Assembly (NCBI RefSeq): GCF_001570865.1
Contig: NZ_BCSM01000012.1
Location: 27,184-91,183, forward strand
Direction of reading: 5' to 3'
Origin: Rothia kristinae NBRC 15354
GTDB taxonomy: Bacteria; Actinomycetota; Actinomycetes; Actinomycetales; Micrococcaceae
DNA: 64,000 nucleotides
The translations under genes were made by a program, and so were the position numbers. The notes beneath the pieces are model-generated. The model was not told the origin of the DNA, made no database searches, and saw only the letters and a list, made by a program, of their open reading frames with translations. Shown in pieces: positions 7,691-16,966 of this stretch; the first letter of the stretch is position 1; each line of letters starts with the position of its first letter.

Positions 7691-8683
7691 ATGCTCGTGC
7701 ACTTCCGCGTCACCGCCCCCGCCGACCTCGCCCGAGACATCCTCCGAAGGTGGCTGGAGGATCCCCGCCTGGTCGATGTCGTGCACCTGCCCGGGGTGGT
7801 GCGCCCCTCGGGAGATCTGCTGGAGGCCGACGTCGCGCGCGAGGCGGCCAGCGACATCCTGGAGCAGCTGGACCGGGCGGGCGTGCGCGAGCGCGGCGGC
7901 GTCGTGATCAGCCAGCCGCTGGGCACCCCATCCGCCGCCGCCGAGCAGGCCGAGCGGGCCGCCCGCGGGGATCCCGATGACGCCGTGATCTGGTCCCTGG
8001 TCGAAGCCGAGGCGCAGGCCGCGAGTCGGGCCACCCCCAGCTACCTGGTGTTCCTGCTCATCGCGGTCGCCCTGGCGGGGATCGCCGTGCTCACCGACTC
8101 CGCGGTGCTCGTGGTGGGGGCGATGGTCGTGGGCCCGGACTTCTCGGTCGTGGCCGCGACGTGCACCGGGGTGGCGCTGGGCCGGTGGCGGCTGGCCGGG
8201 CGGGCCTTGTGGCTGCTGATCTGGAGCTTCGCCCTGGTCACGGCGGTGGTGGCGGCGGCGGCCTTCGCCGCCCTGCACGCGGGGGCCTTCACCCCCGAGG
8301 AGGTCACGCGGGCCCGACCCCAGACGGGCTTCATCTGGCGCCCGGACATCTGGTCCTTCGTCGTGGCCCTGCTGGCCGGGGCCGCCGGGGTGTGGGCCCA
8401 GACCACGGACAAGACCAGCGCGATGGTGGGGGTCTTCATCTCGGTGACCACGGTGCCCGCCGCGGGCAACCTCGCCCTGGGGGTGGCCATCGGCTCGGCG
8501 GCGGAGATCGCCGGTACGGCCTCCCAGCTGGGGCTGAATGTGCTGGGCCTGCTGGTGGCCGGCGTCGCGACGCTGCTGCTGCAGCGGATCGCCTGGCGCC
8601 ACCTGGACGCCGACCGGCGGGCGCGCCTGGGCCGGCTGCTGCGTCCGGCCCCCGCGCACGCGCACCCCTGGCAGCAGCGCTGA
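7691..8683 (+). CDS. DUF389 integral membrane protein
   Basis: A 330-residue protein with a soluble N-terminal domain of about 110 residues (ferredoxin-like fold expected for the family: MLVHFRVTAPADLARDIL, DVVHLPGVVRPSGD) and then about six transmembrane segments containing VVGAMVVGPDF and AQTTDKTSAMVGVFISVTT, hallmarks of DUF389. Function is not established for the family; transport or sensing are guesses. There is no ribosome site; instead GATAAT (7678-7683) lies seven bases before the ATG, suggesting leaderless transcription. It converges on the SorC gene with a 24-base gap. Confidence 0.8.
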   Translation: MLVHFRVTAPADLARDILRRWLEDPRLVDVVHLPGVVRPSGDLLEADVAREAASDILEQLDRAGVRERGGVVISQPLGTPSAAAEQAERAARGDPDDAVIWSLVEAEAQAASRATPSYLVFLLIAVALAGIAVLTDSAVLVVGAMVVGPDFSVVAATCTGVALGRWRLAGRALWLLIWSFALVTAVVAAAAFAALHAGAFTPEEVTRARPQTGFIWRPDIWSFVVALLAGAAGVWAQTTDKTSAMVGVFISVTTVPAAGNLALGVAIGSAAEIAGTASQLGLNVLGLLVAGVATLLLQRIAWRHLDADRRARLGRLLRPAPAHAHPWQQR

Positions 8684-8707
8684 GCCCGGCCCCGGGGCAT
8701 CGGCCGC

Positions 8708-9673
8708 TCAGCCGCGGGCCGGGACGGCCCGCTCCAGCAGGAGGCGGGCCGTGGCCTCGTCGATGACCAGGTCCGTGATGGCTCCGGCCCGCAGCGCCCC
8801 CAGCAGGGCGGGGACCCGGTGCGCCCCCGAGGCCACGCACAGCCGCCGCGGGATCCGGGCCAGCTGCTCCGGGGTCGGGCCGGTGGCCCGGCGGTTCAGC
8901 TCGACGTCGGCCCAGGTGCCGTTCTCGCGCAGCAGCACCGTGCAGACGTCGCCGACCACCCGGTCCCGGGCGATCGCGGCGTAATCGCGCTCCTCCAGGT
9001 ACCCGGAGCTGTACACGTGCGAGGGCACCGCCCCGTGGAGCGCACCCACGCCGAAGACCGCCACCTGCGCGCTGCGCTGAACCTCCAGGACGCCGCGGAT
9101 GCTGCGTTCTCGCCACATGGCCTGTTTGGTCTCGGGATAGTCGAAGAACGCCGGCACGGGGAAGTGGACCACCCGGGAGCCGTAGGCCTCCGCCACCGCG
9201 TCCAGGATGGCCCCGGTGTAGGGGATGCCAGTGCGACTGGCGTTGCCCGCTCCGTTGAGCTGGACCACGACGGAGTCGGGCACGTGCCGGCGGGACAGGT
9301 GCCGGACGAACTCCGTGATGGTCGAGCCCCAGGCCAGGCCCAGCACGGTGCCGGGCTCCAGCAGCCCGTCCAGGCGCTCGGCGGCGACCCGGCAGACCTG
9401 CTCCAGGCGCACCAGCTCGGAGACCCCCGCCGCGACCGGCACGACGTCGGCGGTGACCCCGAAGCCGCGCTGGATCTGATCGGCCAGGGCCGTGCGGCCC
9501 GTCGAGCGCGGGGCGATCTCGATGCGCACCAGGCCCGTGGCCCGGGCGTGCTTGAGCAGGCGGGAGACCGTGGCCCGGGAGATGCCCAGGTCGTGGGCGA
9601 TGGAATCCATGGTGCGCTCCTGGCGGTAGTAGCTCGAGGCCACCTCCCACGCGAGATCATCACGTTCTTTCAC
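8708..9673 (-). CDS. SorC/DeoR-type sugar-binding transcriptional regulator, probable glycerol regulator
   Basis: A 321-residue protein with an N-terminal helix-turn-helix (MDSIAHDLGISRATVSRLLKHA) and a C-terminal SorC sugar-phosphate-binding domain (GTVLGLAWGSTITEFVRHL, VVQLNGAGNAS, AVFGVGALHG). GTG 9673 was chosen as start because it fits the usual family N-terminus and has a G-rich ribosome site; an ATG about 27 bases upstream is possible. It diverges from glpD by 110 bases that contain a promoter overlapped by a perfect inverted repeat, so it most likely responds to glycerol phosphate or a related sugar phosphate and controls glpD-glpF-glpK. The effector is inferred. Confidence 0.85.
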   Translation of the reverse strand: MKERDDLAWEVASSYYRQERTMDSIAHDLGISRATVSRLLKHARATGLVRIEIAPRSTGRTALADQIQRGFGVTADVVPVAAGVSELVRLEQVCRVAAERLDGLLEPGTVLGLAWGSTITEFVRHLSRRHVPDSVVVQLNGAGNASRTGIPYTGAILDAVAEAYGSRVVHFPVPAFFDYPETKQAMWRERSIRGVLEVQRSAQVAVFGVGALHGAVPSHVYSSGYLEERDYAAIARDRVVGDVCTVLLRENGTWADVELNRRATGPTPEQLARIPRRLCVASGAHRVPALLGALRAGAITDLVIDEATARLLLERAVPARG

Positions 9674-9710
9674 CGAGCACCCCCCGCACCTGCACATTCT
9701 TCCACCGGTG

Positions 9711-9750
9711 CTGACCATCCTTTCATGACGGAGTAGAACTGGTGACCAGT
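9711..9750 (+). promoter_or_regulatory. glpD promoter with overlapping operator
   Basis: CTGACC (9711-9716), 17 bases, then TAGAAC (9734-9739) make a plausible sigma-70 promoter. The inverted repeat ACTGGT-G-ACCAGT (9738-9750) begins inside the -10 box and covers the expected start point. That is an ideal place for repression, probably by the divergent SorC-type regulator. Confidence 0.6.
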
Positions 9751-9783
9751 GACACGAACCACGTCCACGACGAAGGAGCACCC

Positions 9784-11535
9784 GTGAAGACCCCCGCAAC
9801 CCACCTGACCGCCGAGACCCGCGCCCAGGCGCTGGCGGCGATGTCCGACGAGGAGGGCGTGGACGTCCTCGTGATCGGCGGCGGCGTGACCGGCGCCGGC
9901 ATCGCCCTGGACGCCGCGACCCGCGGCCTGCGCACCGCCGTCGTGGACGCCGGAGACTGGGCCTCCGGCACCTCCGCCTGGTCCTCCAAGCTCGTGCACG
10001 GCGGGCTGCGCTACCTGCTGAACCTGGACTTCAAGCTCGTCGCCGAGGCGCTGAAGGAGCGCGGACTGCTGCTGACGTCGCTGGCCCCGCACCTGGTCAA
10101 GGCCCAGCCCTTCCTGTGGCCCCTGAAGATGCCGGTCATCGAGCGCTCCTACTCGGCGATCGGCATCGGCATGTACGATGCGATGGCCATCGCCGGAGCC
10201 CGCGGGAAGAAGACCGTGCCCACCCAGAAGCACTACTCCAAGAAGGGCGCGCTGCGGCTGTTCCCGGACATCAAGTCCTCCGAGCTGACCGGGGCCATCC
10301 GCTTCTACGATGCCCGGGTGGACGACGCCCGCCTGGTCATCGACCTGATCCGCACCGCCGCCGGATACGGCGCCCTGGCCGCCTCCCGCGCACAGGTCAC
10401 CCGCATCGCCAAGTCCCCCACCGGGCGGGTCGAAGGTGCCGTGGTCACGGACCTGGAGACCGGCCGGGAGCTGTCCGTGCGCGCCAAGCACGTCATCAGC
10501 GCCACCGGCGTGTGGACCGAGGAGACGGAGAAGCTGGCCGCGCCGGATTCCGGCCTGCAGGTGCTGGCCTCCAAGGGCGTGCACATCGTGGTGCCTCGCG
10601 AGCGCATCAACGCCGAGGTCGGGATCTTCCTGCGCACCGAGAAGTCCGTGCTGTTCATCATCCCCTGGCAGCGGTACTGGGTCATCGGCACCACCGACAC
10701 CCCCTACGACCAGGACGTCGCCCACCCCGTGGCCACCTCCCAGGACATCGACTACATCCTGGAGCACGCCAACGCGATCCTGGACAAGCCGCTGACCCGC
10801 GAGGACATCGTCTCCACCTACGCCGGGCTGCGCCCGCTGCTGCAGCCGGGAACCAAGGGCGATGACACCCAATCCACCAAGGTCTCCCGGGAGCACACCG
10901 TCACCGAGGTGGCACCGGGCATGTCCGCGATCGCCGGCGGCAAGCTGACCACCTACCGCGTCATGGCCCGCGACGCCGTGGACTTCGCCCTCGGTTCGGC
11001 GGCGAAGGTCCGACCCTCCATCACGGAGCACACCCCGCTGGTCGGGGCCCACGGCTACGAGGCGGCTCGGGCCCGCGCCGGGCGGATCTCCGAGGAGCAG
11101 GGCTGGACCGCCGCCCGGGTGGACTCCCTGCTGGACCGCTACGGCGCCGAGATCGACGACGTGCTGGACCTGATCCACGAGGACTCCTCCTGGGGCCGCC
11201 CGCTGGAGCACGCCCCGATGTTCCTGCGCGCCGAGGCGCTGCTGGCCGTGCGCCACGAGGGCGCCCTGCACCTGGAGGACGTCCTGATGCGCCGGGTGCG
11301 CCTGGACATCGAGCAACGCGACCGCGGTCTGGCCGCCGCCGACGAGATCCTGGAGATCATGGCGGCCGAGCTGGGCTGGGATGAGCAGCGGATCGCGAAG
11401 GAGAAGGACTCCTACGCGACCCGCGTGCGCGACATCGACCGCGCCGAGGAGCTGGATGATGACGCCGGGGCCTCCGAGATCATCACCGCGGACCCGGAGA
11501 TCGTCCCCCGCAGGACCTTCGGCTCCGGGAAGTAG
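9784..11535 (+). CDS. glpD: Aerobic glycerol-3-phosphate dehydrogenase
   Basis: A 583-residue membrane-associated flavoprotein that oxidises glycerol 3-phosphate to dihydroxyacetone phosphate and passes electrons to menaquinone. It shows the FAD-binding motif VLVIGGGVTGAGIALDAATR (residues 29-48), SSKLVHGGLRYL, IPWQRYWVIGTTDTPY and the IAGGKLTTYR block, then the alpha-helical C-terminal domain. GTG 9784 was preferred over GTG 9742 because AAGGAG sits five to six bases before it and the resulting length is normal. It is first of the glpD-glpF-glpK set and ends before a strong hairpin at 11577-11617. Confidence 0.95.
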   Translation: MKTPATHLTAETRAQALAAMSDEEGVDVLVIGGGVTGAGIALDAATRGLRTAVVDAGDWASGTSAWSSKLVHGGLRYLLNLDFKLVAEALKERGLLLTSLAPHLVKAQPFLWPLKMPVIERSYSAIGIGMYDAMAIAGARGKKTVPTQKHYSKKGALRLFPDIKSSELTGAIRFYDARVDDARLVIDLIRTAAGYGALAASRAQVTRIAKSPTGRVEGAVVTDLETGRELSVRAKHVISATGVWTEETEKLAAPDSGLQVLASKGVHIVVPRERINAEVGIFLRTEKSVLFIIPWQRYWVIGTTDTPYDQDVAHPVATSQDIDYILEHANAILDKPLTREDIVSTYAGLRPLLQPGTKGDDTQSTKVSREHTVTEVAPGMSAIAGGKLTTYRVMARDAVDFALGSAAKVRPSITEHTPLVGAHGYEAARARAGRISEEQGWTAARVDSLLDRYGAEIDDVLDLIHEDSSWGRPLEHAPMFLRAEALLAVRHEGALHLEDVLMRRVRLDIEQRDRGLAAADEILEIMAAELGWDEQRIAKEKDSYATRVRDIDRAEELDDDAGASEIITADPEIVPRRTFGSGK

Positions 11536-11576
11536 TCTCCCCTCCCCCGACTTCACCTGAAGACGCCGAGCCGAAA

Positions 11577-11617
11577 CCCCGCCCGCTGCGCCCGGGCCCC
11601 GAGCGCAGCGGGCGGGG
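11577..11617 (+). terminator. Terminator-like hairpin between glpD and glpF
   Basis: Perfect 15-bp arms (11577-11591 and 11603-11617) around an 11-base loop, 41 bases after the glpD stop. It lacks a T-run, as is usual in very GC-rich actinobacteria. It probably reduces read-through from glpD into glpF-glpK. Confidence 0.75.
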
Positions 11618-11671
11618 GCGCGGCCGGATCCTTTCGAGACAAGGCACGATGACGTGCCGGAAAGCAGCGCC

Positions 11672-12481
11672 ATGTTCGCTTCCGTCCTGTCCGCGGTCTC
11701 CGCGGGCCCTCTCCTGACCGCCGGCGGGCTGGTCACCGACGCCGGGGTGCCGACCGGCTGGGGCATGTTCGCCTCCGAATTCCTCGGCACGCTGATCCTG
11801 ATCGTCCTGGGCTGCGGCGTCGTCGCCGGGCAGGTGCTGCCGCGCACCAAGAACCACGGCGGCGGCTGGCTCATGGTGGCCTTCGGCTGGGGCCTGGCCG
11901 TGTACGCCGGCGTCTACGCCGCGTACCTGACCGGCGGGCACCTGAACCCGGCGGTGACCATCGGCCTGGCCCTGCGCGACGGGCAGCTGACCGACGGGGT
12001 GCCGGCCACCGCGGCCAACATGCTCTACTACATCGCCGGGCAGATGGTCGGGGCGATCATCGGCGCGATCATCGTGTACCTGACCCACAAGAAGCACTTC
12101 GATGAGGAGGCTCCGGCCGCGGACAAGCTCGGGGTGTTCTCCACCGGACCCGAGATCCGCTCCTACGGCTGGAACCTGCTCACCGAGATCGTGGCGACCT
12201 TCGTGCTGGTGGCCTTCGTCATCGTCGCCGGGAAGACCCCCACCGAGGTCGGTCCGCTGGCCGTGGCCCTGGTGGTCGTGGCGATCGGGGTGTCCCTGGG
12301 TGGGCCCACCGGCTACGCGATCAACCCGGCCCGGGATCTGGGCCCGCGCATCGCCCACGCGATCCTGCCCATCAAGGGCAAGGGCACCTCGGACTGGGCC
12401 TACTCCTGGATCCCCGTGGTGGGCCCGATCGTCGGCGGCGTGCTGGCAGCGCTGATCGTGCCCCTGTTCGTCAGTCTGTGA
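11672..12481 (+). CDS. glpF: Glycerol uptake facilitator (aquaglyceroporin)
   Basis: A 269-residue MIP-family channel with six membrane segments and both pore half-helix motifs: NPA at about 92-94 (GGHLNPAVT) and at about 218-220 ([13 protein letters not shown]). Asp after NPAR is the glycerol-facilitator signature, which argues against a plain aquaporin. ATG 11672 has GGAAAG about seven bases upstream; a GTG at 11654 is the alternative start. It lets glycerol enter by diffusion for phosphorylation by the adjacent GlpK, 118 bases downstream. Confidence 0.93.
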   Translation: MFASVLSAVSAGPLLTAGGLVTDAGVPTGWGMFASEFLGTLILIVLGCGVVAGQVLPRTKNHGGGWLMVAFGWGLAVYAGVYAAYLTGGHLNPAVTIGLALRDGQLTDGVPATAANMLYYIAGQMVGAIIGAIIVYLTHKKHFDEEAPAADKLGVFSTGPEIRSYGWNLLTEIVATFVLVAFVIVAGKTPTEVGPLAVALVVVAIGVSLGGPTGYAINPARDLGPRIAHAILPIKGKGTSDWAYSWIPVVGPIVGGVLAALIVPLFVSL

Positions 12482-12599
12482 CCGACTCCCTCCCCTGAAG
12501 CAACCGCCGCGACCGTCCCCACGGCGGCCGCGACCCCCCCACCCCGCGGTGACCGGAGGGCCCCCTCCGCCGCCGCCGATCTGGAAAGGCACCGACGCC

Positions 12600-14171
12600 A
12601 TGACCGAGAAGAAGAACGAGCACCTGTACTCCGAGACCAACGACGAGGAGAAGCGCTACGTCCTGGCCATCGACCAGGGCACCACCAGCTCCCGGGCGAT
12701 CCTGTTCGACCGGAAGGGAGAGATCGTCTCCGTCGGACAGCTGGAGCACGAGCAGATCTTCCCGAAGGCCGGGTGGGTCGAGCACGACCCGCAGGAGATC
12801 TGGCGCAACATCCGCCGCGCCGTCGGCGACTGCCTGTCCGAGGCCGAGGTCAACCACCACGACATCGCCGCCGTGGGCATCACCAACCAGCGCGAGACGA
12901 CCGTGGTGTGGGATAAGAACACCGGGGAGCCGGTGTACAACGCGATCGTCTGGCAGGACACCCGCACCCAGCGGATCTGCGAGGAGCTGGCCGGTCAGGA
13001 CGGGCCGGGCAAGTACCGGGACCGCGTCGGGCTGGACTTCGCGACCTACTTCGCCGGACCCAAGATCAAGTGGATCCTGGACAACGTCGACGGCGCGCGC
13101 GAGAAGGCCGAGAACGGGGACCTGCTGTTCGGCACCACCGACACCTGGGTGCTGTGGAACCTCACCGGCGGCACCGACGGCGGCGTGCACGTCACGGATG
13201 TGACCAACGCCTCCAGGACCATGCTCATGAACTTCCGCACCCTGGAGTGGGAGGAGGACATCGCCGAGGACTTCGGGATCCCGATGTCGATGCTGCCGGA
13301 GATCCGCTCCTCCGCCGAGGTCTACGGGCGCGGACGCAAGGCCCGCGGCCTGCTGCGCGGGGTGCCGATCGCCGGGATCCTCGGGGATCAGCAGGCCGCG
13401 ACCTTCGGGCAGGCCTGCTTCGAGAAGGGCATGTCCAAGAACACCTACGGCACCGGCAACTTCATGCTGATGAACACCGGCGAGGAGCCGGTGATCTCCG
13501 AGAACGGCCTGCTGACCACTCTGGCGTACAAGATCGGGGATCAGAAGCCGGTCTACGCTCTGGAGGGCTCGATCGCCGTGTCCGGTTCCCTGATCCAGTG
13601 GCTGCGGGACAACCTGGAGCTGATCGGCAGCGCCGCGGAGACCGAGGAGCTGGCCACCTCCGTGGAGGATTCCGGTGGGACCTACTTCGTCCCGGCCTTC
13701 TCCGGGCTGTTCGCCCCGCACTGGCGCTCCGACGCCCGCGGCGTGCTGGTGGGGATGACCCGCTACGTCAAGAAGGCCCACATCGCCCGCGCCGCCCTGG
13801 AGGCCACGGCCTTCCAGACCCGCGAGGTGCTGGACGCGATGAACGCGGACTCCGGCGTGGAGCTGACCGAGCTGCGCGTGGACGGCGGGATGACCGCCAA
13901 CGAGTTCCTCATGCAGTTCCAGGCGGACCTGCTGCGCGTTCCGGTGATCCGCCCGAAGGTCACCGAGACCACGGCCCTGGGTGCCGCGTACGCGGCCGGG
14001 ATCGCCGTCGGCTTCTGGGAGGGCGAGCAGGACGTCACGGACAACTGGCAGGAGGATAAGCGCTGGGAGCCGGAGATGTCCGAGGAGGAGGTCGAGCGCC
14101 AGTACCGGCTGTGGAAGAAGGCCGTGCAGCGCACCCTGGACTGGGTGGACGAGGACGTCGAGCAGCACTGA
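12600..14171 (+). CDS. glpK: Glycerol kinase
   Basis: A 523-residue FGGY-family kinase that phosphorylates glycerol to glycerol 3-phosphate, the substrate of GlpD. Motifs seen: [15 protein letters not shown] at the N-terminus, [39 protein letters not shown] and the C-terminal FGGY signature region with [20 protein letters not shown] 12600 has GGAAAGG about 11 bases upstream. The preceding 118-base gap holds no gene. A strong hairpin follows at 14218-14250. Confidence 0.96.
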   Translation: MTEKKNEHLYSETNDEEKRYVLAIDQGTTSSRAILFDRKGEIVSVGQLEHEQIFPKAGWVEHDPQEIWRNIRRAVGDCLSEAEVNHHDIAAVGITNQRETTVVWDKNTGEPVYNAIVWQDTRTQRICEELAGQDGPGKYRDRVGLDFATYFAGPKIKWILDNVDGAREKAENGDLLFGTTDTWVLWNLTGGTDGGVHVTDVTNASRTMLMNFRTLEWEEDIAEDFGIPMSMLPEIRSSAEVYGRGRKARGLLRGVPIAGILGDQQAATFGQACFEKGMSKNTYGTGNFMLMNTGEEPVISENGLLTTLAYKIGDQKPVYALEGSIAVSGSLIQWLRDNLELIGSAAETEELATSVEDSGGTYFVPAFSGLFAPHWRSDARGVLVGMTRYVKKAHIARAALEATAFQTREVLDAMNADSGVELTELRVDGGMTANEFLMQFQADLLRVPVIRPKVTETTALGAAYAAGIAVGFWEGEQDVTDNWQEDKRWEPEMSEEEVERQYRLWKKAVQRTLDWVDEDVEQH

Positions 14172-14217
14172 CCTCACCCCGCGCGCCCCGCGCCCGCGGG
14201 GCGAGGAGGTGAGGTGA

Positions 14218-14250
14218 GGGGCCGGGCGCACCGCGAGGTGCCCCGGCCCC
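14218..14250 (+). terminator. Terminator after glpK with GNRA tetraloop
   Basis: The stem has a 9-bp lower part (14218-14226 with 14242-14250), a single bulged C, then a 5-bp upper part (GCACC/GGTGC) closed by the loop GCGA. It lies 47 bases after the glpK stop and has no T-run. Intergenic 14251-14430 otherwise holds only a TAGCGT -10-like hexamer before the next gene. Confidence 0.75.
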
Positions 14251-14430
14251 TCGCGCATGCCCGGGCCGGGGCCGGATCCTGTGGATCGGCCCGCCCGCGA
14301 TCCCGCGGGATCCACCGACGGCCGGGGCGGGTGCGGTCTCCCGGGGGTGTGCGGCGCCTGCGGAACTCGCGCCGGTGATAGCGTCCCGGGGCAGGAGGCC
14401 GCCACCCCGGCGGCAGCACAGGAGGCGACG

Positions 14431-15222
14431 ATGCGGCCCACCACCGATAGGCAGAACGGGAGCGCGCGGGAGGAGACCGTGCGGGAGGATGCTCCACGGC
14501 AGGCAGACGTGCCGGAGGCGACGCCGCCGCGCACCCCGTGGGCCTCGGCGAGCTCCATGATGCGCTCGTACTACGACCGCGAATGGGGCCTGCCCGTCAC
14601 GGATGAGCGCGGGCTCTACGAGCGGCTGTGTCTGGAGGGCTTCCAGGCCGGGCTGTCCTGGGCCACGGTGCTCTCCCGGCGCGAGGCCTTCCGCCAGGCC
14701 TTCGACGGCTTCGACCCGGAGGCGGTGGCCGCCTTCGACGAGGACCGGATCCAGGCCCTGATGCAGGACGCCGCGATCATCCGCTCCCGGCCCAAGATCA
14801 CCGCCGCCGTGACCAACGCCCGCGCCGTGCTGCAGCTGCGGGAGCGGGTCCGGCAGGCCGAGGAGCGTCCGGGGCCCGGGACCGGGCTGGACGCCACCGG
14901 GACGGTGCCGCTGACCGGCTTCGCGCTGCCCCGGTGGGCGGGCGAGCCCCTGAAGATCCCGTCCGGCCTGCCCGCGCTGATCTGGTCCTTCTGCCCGCAG
15001 ACCACCCCGCACCCGGAGTCACCGGAGCAGGTGCCCACCAGCTCTCCGGTCTCGGCGGCCCTGGCGAAGACGCTCAAGCGCAACGGCTTCCGGTTCATCG
15101 GGCCCACCAGCGCCTACGCGCTGATGGAGGCGATCGGGATGGTGGACACCCACTGGGTCGGCAGCCACCGGCGAGGGGTCTCCGGGATCTTCTCCCCGGA
15201 GGGAACCAGGCCGTCGAGCTGA
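14431..15222 (+). CDS. DNA-3-methyladenine glycosylase I-like protein lacking zinc ligands
   Basis: A 263-residue protein with a Tag-family core (residues about 35-260): DREWGLPVTDERGLYERLCL, EGFQAGLSWATVLSRREAFR, FDEDRIQALMQDAAIIRSR, LIWSF and GFRFIGPTSAYALMEAIG. The N-terminal 35 residues are low complexity. Classical Tag binds zinc with Cys and His near the N-terminus and His and Cys near the C-terminus. Here the positions read TPWASAS, SYYDREWG and DTHWVGSHRR, so at least both Cys and one His are replaced. The family should excise alkylated adenine from DNA; activity of this variant is unproven. ATG 14431 follows AGGAGG by six bases. Confidence 0.85.
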   Translation: MRPTTDRQNGSAREETVREDAPRQADVPEATPPRTPWASASSMMRSYYDREWGLPVTDERGLYERLCLEGFQAGLSWATVLSRREAFRQAFDGFDPEAVAAFDEDRIQALMQDAAIIRSRPKITAAVTNARAVLQLRERVRQAEERPGPGTGLDATGTVPLTGFALPRWAGEPLKIPSGLPALIWSFCPQTTPHPESPEQVPTSSPVSAALAKTLKRNGFRFIGPTSAYALMEAIGMVDTHWVGSHRRGVSGIFSPEGTRPSS

Positions 15223-15271
15223 GCGGAGCGGCGCAGCTGCCCGCCTCGGCGGATCGGGTCAGGGACCCGGG

Positions 15272-15751
15272 TCAGTCGGCGTCACTGTCCAGCTCGCGGG
15301 TGACCCGCCGCAGGATCTTGGTGGCCTCCCACAGGGTCTCGCGCTCCTCGGGACTCAGCTGCGCCATGGCCGGGCTCACCCGGTCGGAGGCCAATCGGCG
15401 GAACTCCTGCAGCTCCGCGCGGCCCCGCGGGGTGATCAGCACGAGCCGGGCCCGGCCGTCGTCGGGATCATCCATCCGGTCCACCAGCCCCTGGGACTGC
15501 AGGCGCTGGATGACTCCGGTCATGGTCGGCTGGGTGATGTGCTCGGCGTGGGCCAGATCCCCGATGCGCATGGGGCCCTTGGCCTGCAGGTTGGACAGGG
15601 TCCGCAACACGACGGCGGAGCGCTCGCGTCCGCGGTGTCGGGAGGCGGCCCGCACGAACCTGCTGGCCCGCACGATCAGCTCCCCGGCCCGGTACTGATC
15701 CCGGTCCATGCCCGCCGGCGTGTCATCCCAGCTCTTCTCGCCGTCCTGCAC
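15272..15751 (-). CDS. MarR-family transcriptional regulator
   Basis: A protein of about 159 residues with a winged helix-turn-helix (MRIGDLAHAEHITQPTMTG, IQRLQSQGLVDRMDDPDDGR, LVLITPRGRAELQEF) typical of MarR regulators. GTG 15751 with a GGAG site is preferred; ATG 15709 or a longer start up to 15841 cannot be excluded. It lies about 95 bases downstream of the CurA-like reductase on the same strand, so it may regulate that gene and respond to a reactive or phenolic compound; that is inference. It converges on the Tag-like gene with 49 bases between. Confidence 0.82.
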   Translation of the reverse strand: MQDGEKSWDDTPAGMDRDQYRAGELIVRASRFVRAASRHRGRERSAVVLRTLSNLQAKGPMRIGDLAHAEHITQPTMTGVIQRLQSQGLVDRMDDPDDGRARLVLITPRGRAELQEFRRLASDRVSPAMAQLSPEERETLWEATKILRRVTRELDSDAD

Positions 15752-15846
15752 GTCGCTCCAGCTCCCCGTCCTCGTCGTTGCGGCCTCGATCCACCCTATC
15801 CCGGGCGGCGGCCCGGGCCAGCCTCCGTGACGCGGGCGCACCCGTG

Positions 15847-16863
15847 TCAGATGCGCACGACCATCTTCCCGGTGTTGGCCCCGCGCATCATGGACAGGAA
15901 GGCCTCCACGGCGTGGTCCAGGCCGTCCACCACCGTCTCATCCCAGACGATCTTCCCTTCGGCCAGCCAGCCGCTCATGCGCCGGTTGAACTCCTCGGCA
16001 CAGTCCAGGTAGTCGCCCACGGTGAACCCGTGCAGGGTCAGGGAGTTCTTGATGAGGTTCACCATGTTGTCCGGGCCGGGCTGACGCTCGGTCTCGTTGT
16101 ACTGGCTGATCGCCCCGCAGGCGGCGACCCGGCCGCCGCGGTTGAGCACGTCCAGGGCGGCCTCCAGGTGGTCTCCGCCGACGTTGTCGAAGTAGACGCC
16201 GATGCCGTCGGGGGCGTGTTCGGGCAGCTGCTCGCGCACGGGGGCCTGCTTGTAGTCGAAGGCGGCGTCGAAGCCGTACTTCTCGGTGAGCAGCCGGACC
16301 TTCTCGGGCGAGCCCGCGGAGCCGATGACCCGCTCGGCGCCGAGCTGGCGGGCGATCTGTCCGACCATCGAACCCACTGCACCGGCGGCCCCGGAGACGA
16401 ACACGGTGTCCCCCTCCCGGAAGGAGGCGGCGCGGGTGAGACCGGTGTAGGCGGTCAGCCCGGTCATGCCCAGCACGGACAGGTACGCGGAGCTCGGAAG
16501 GCCCCCCGGCTCGGGCACGGCGCGGAAGTCCGCGGCATCGCCCTGGGCCAGGTCGCGCCAGCCCTGCTGGTGGCTGACCAGGGTGCCCTCCGACAGGTCG
16601 GGGCTGCGCGAGGCGATCACGCGCCCGACGGCCCCGCCGTCCATCGTCTCCCCCAGGGCGAAGGGCTCCACGTAGCTCTTCTCATCCACCATGCGCCCGC
16701 GCATGTACGGGTCCACGGAGATGAACTCATTGCGCACGCGCACCTGGCCCTCGGCCAGGTCCGGCAGCTCGACGCTGACGGTGCGGAAGTCGGTCTCCTC
16801 GGGCCATCCGGTGGGCCGGTGCACGAGCTGGATCTGGGTGCTGATGCTCTGGTTCTGACTCAT
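15847..16863 (-). CDS. NADPH-dependent medium-chain oxidoreductase, CurA/alkenal reductase-like
   Basis: A 338-residue medium-chain dehydrogenase/reductase without zinc ligands. Motifs: FISVDPYMRGRM, GAVGRVIASRS, the nucleotide-binding loop VSGAAGAVGSMVGQIARQLG (about residues 157-176), FDAAFDYKQ and YFDNVGGDHLEAAL. These match the curcumin reductase/leukotriene B4 dehydrogenase group, which reduces the double bond of alpha,beta-unsaturated aldehydes and ketones with NADPH. The physiological substrate is unknown; detoxification of reactive alkenals is likely. It starts at ATG 16863. A MarR gene follows. The 103-base gap upstream has a 7-bp inverted repeat (16920-16926 and 16940-16946). Confidence 0.87.
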   Translation of the reverse strand: MSQNQSISTQIQLVHRPTGWPEETDFRTVSVELPDLAEGQVRVRNEFISVDPYMRGRMVDEKSYVEPFALGETMDGGAVGRVIASRSPDLSEGTLVSHQQGWRDLAQGDAADFRAVPEPGGLPSSAYLSVLGMTGLTAYTGLTRAASFREGDTVFVSGAAGAVGSMVGQIARQLGAERVIGSAGSPEKVRLLTEKYGFDAAFDYKQAPVREQLPEHAPDGIGVYFDNVGGDHLEAALDVLNRGGRVAACGAISQYNETERQPGPDNMVNLIKNSLTLHGFTVGDYLDCAEEFNRRMSGWLAEGKIVWDETVVDGLDHAVEAFLSMMRGANTGKMVVRI

Positions 16864-16966
16864 CCCCCCATCGTCCTCCCGCCCGCGGAAGCTCGCCCCG
16901 GCGTTTCGCGCAGAGACGAGACCTGGAAGCGGCGTCGTCCCAGGTCAACGGCGAACAGGGCGGCCC

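Noticed and set aside
6130..8034. Upstream extension of the putA frame across the LysR gene
   Set aside because: The frame merely stays open; AGGAGGAG before ATG 6129 and homology begin putA there.
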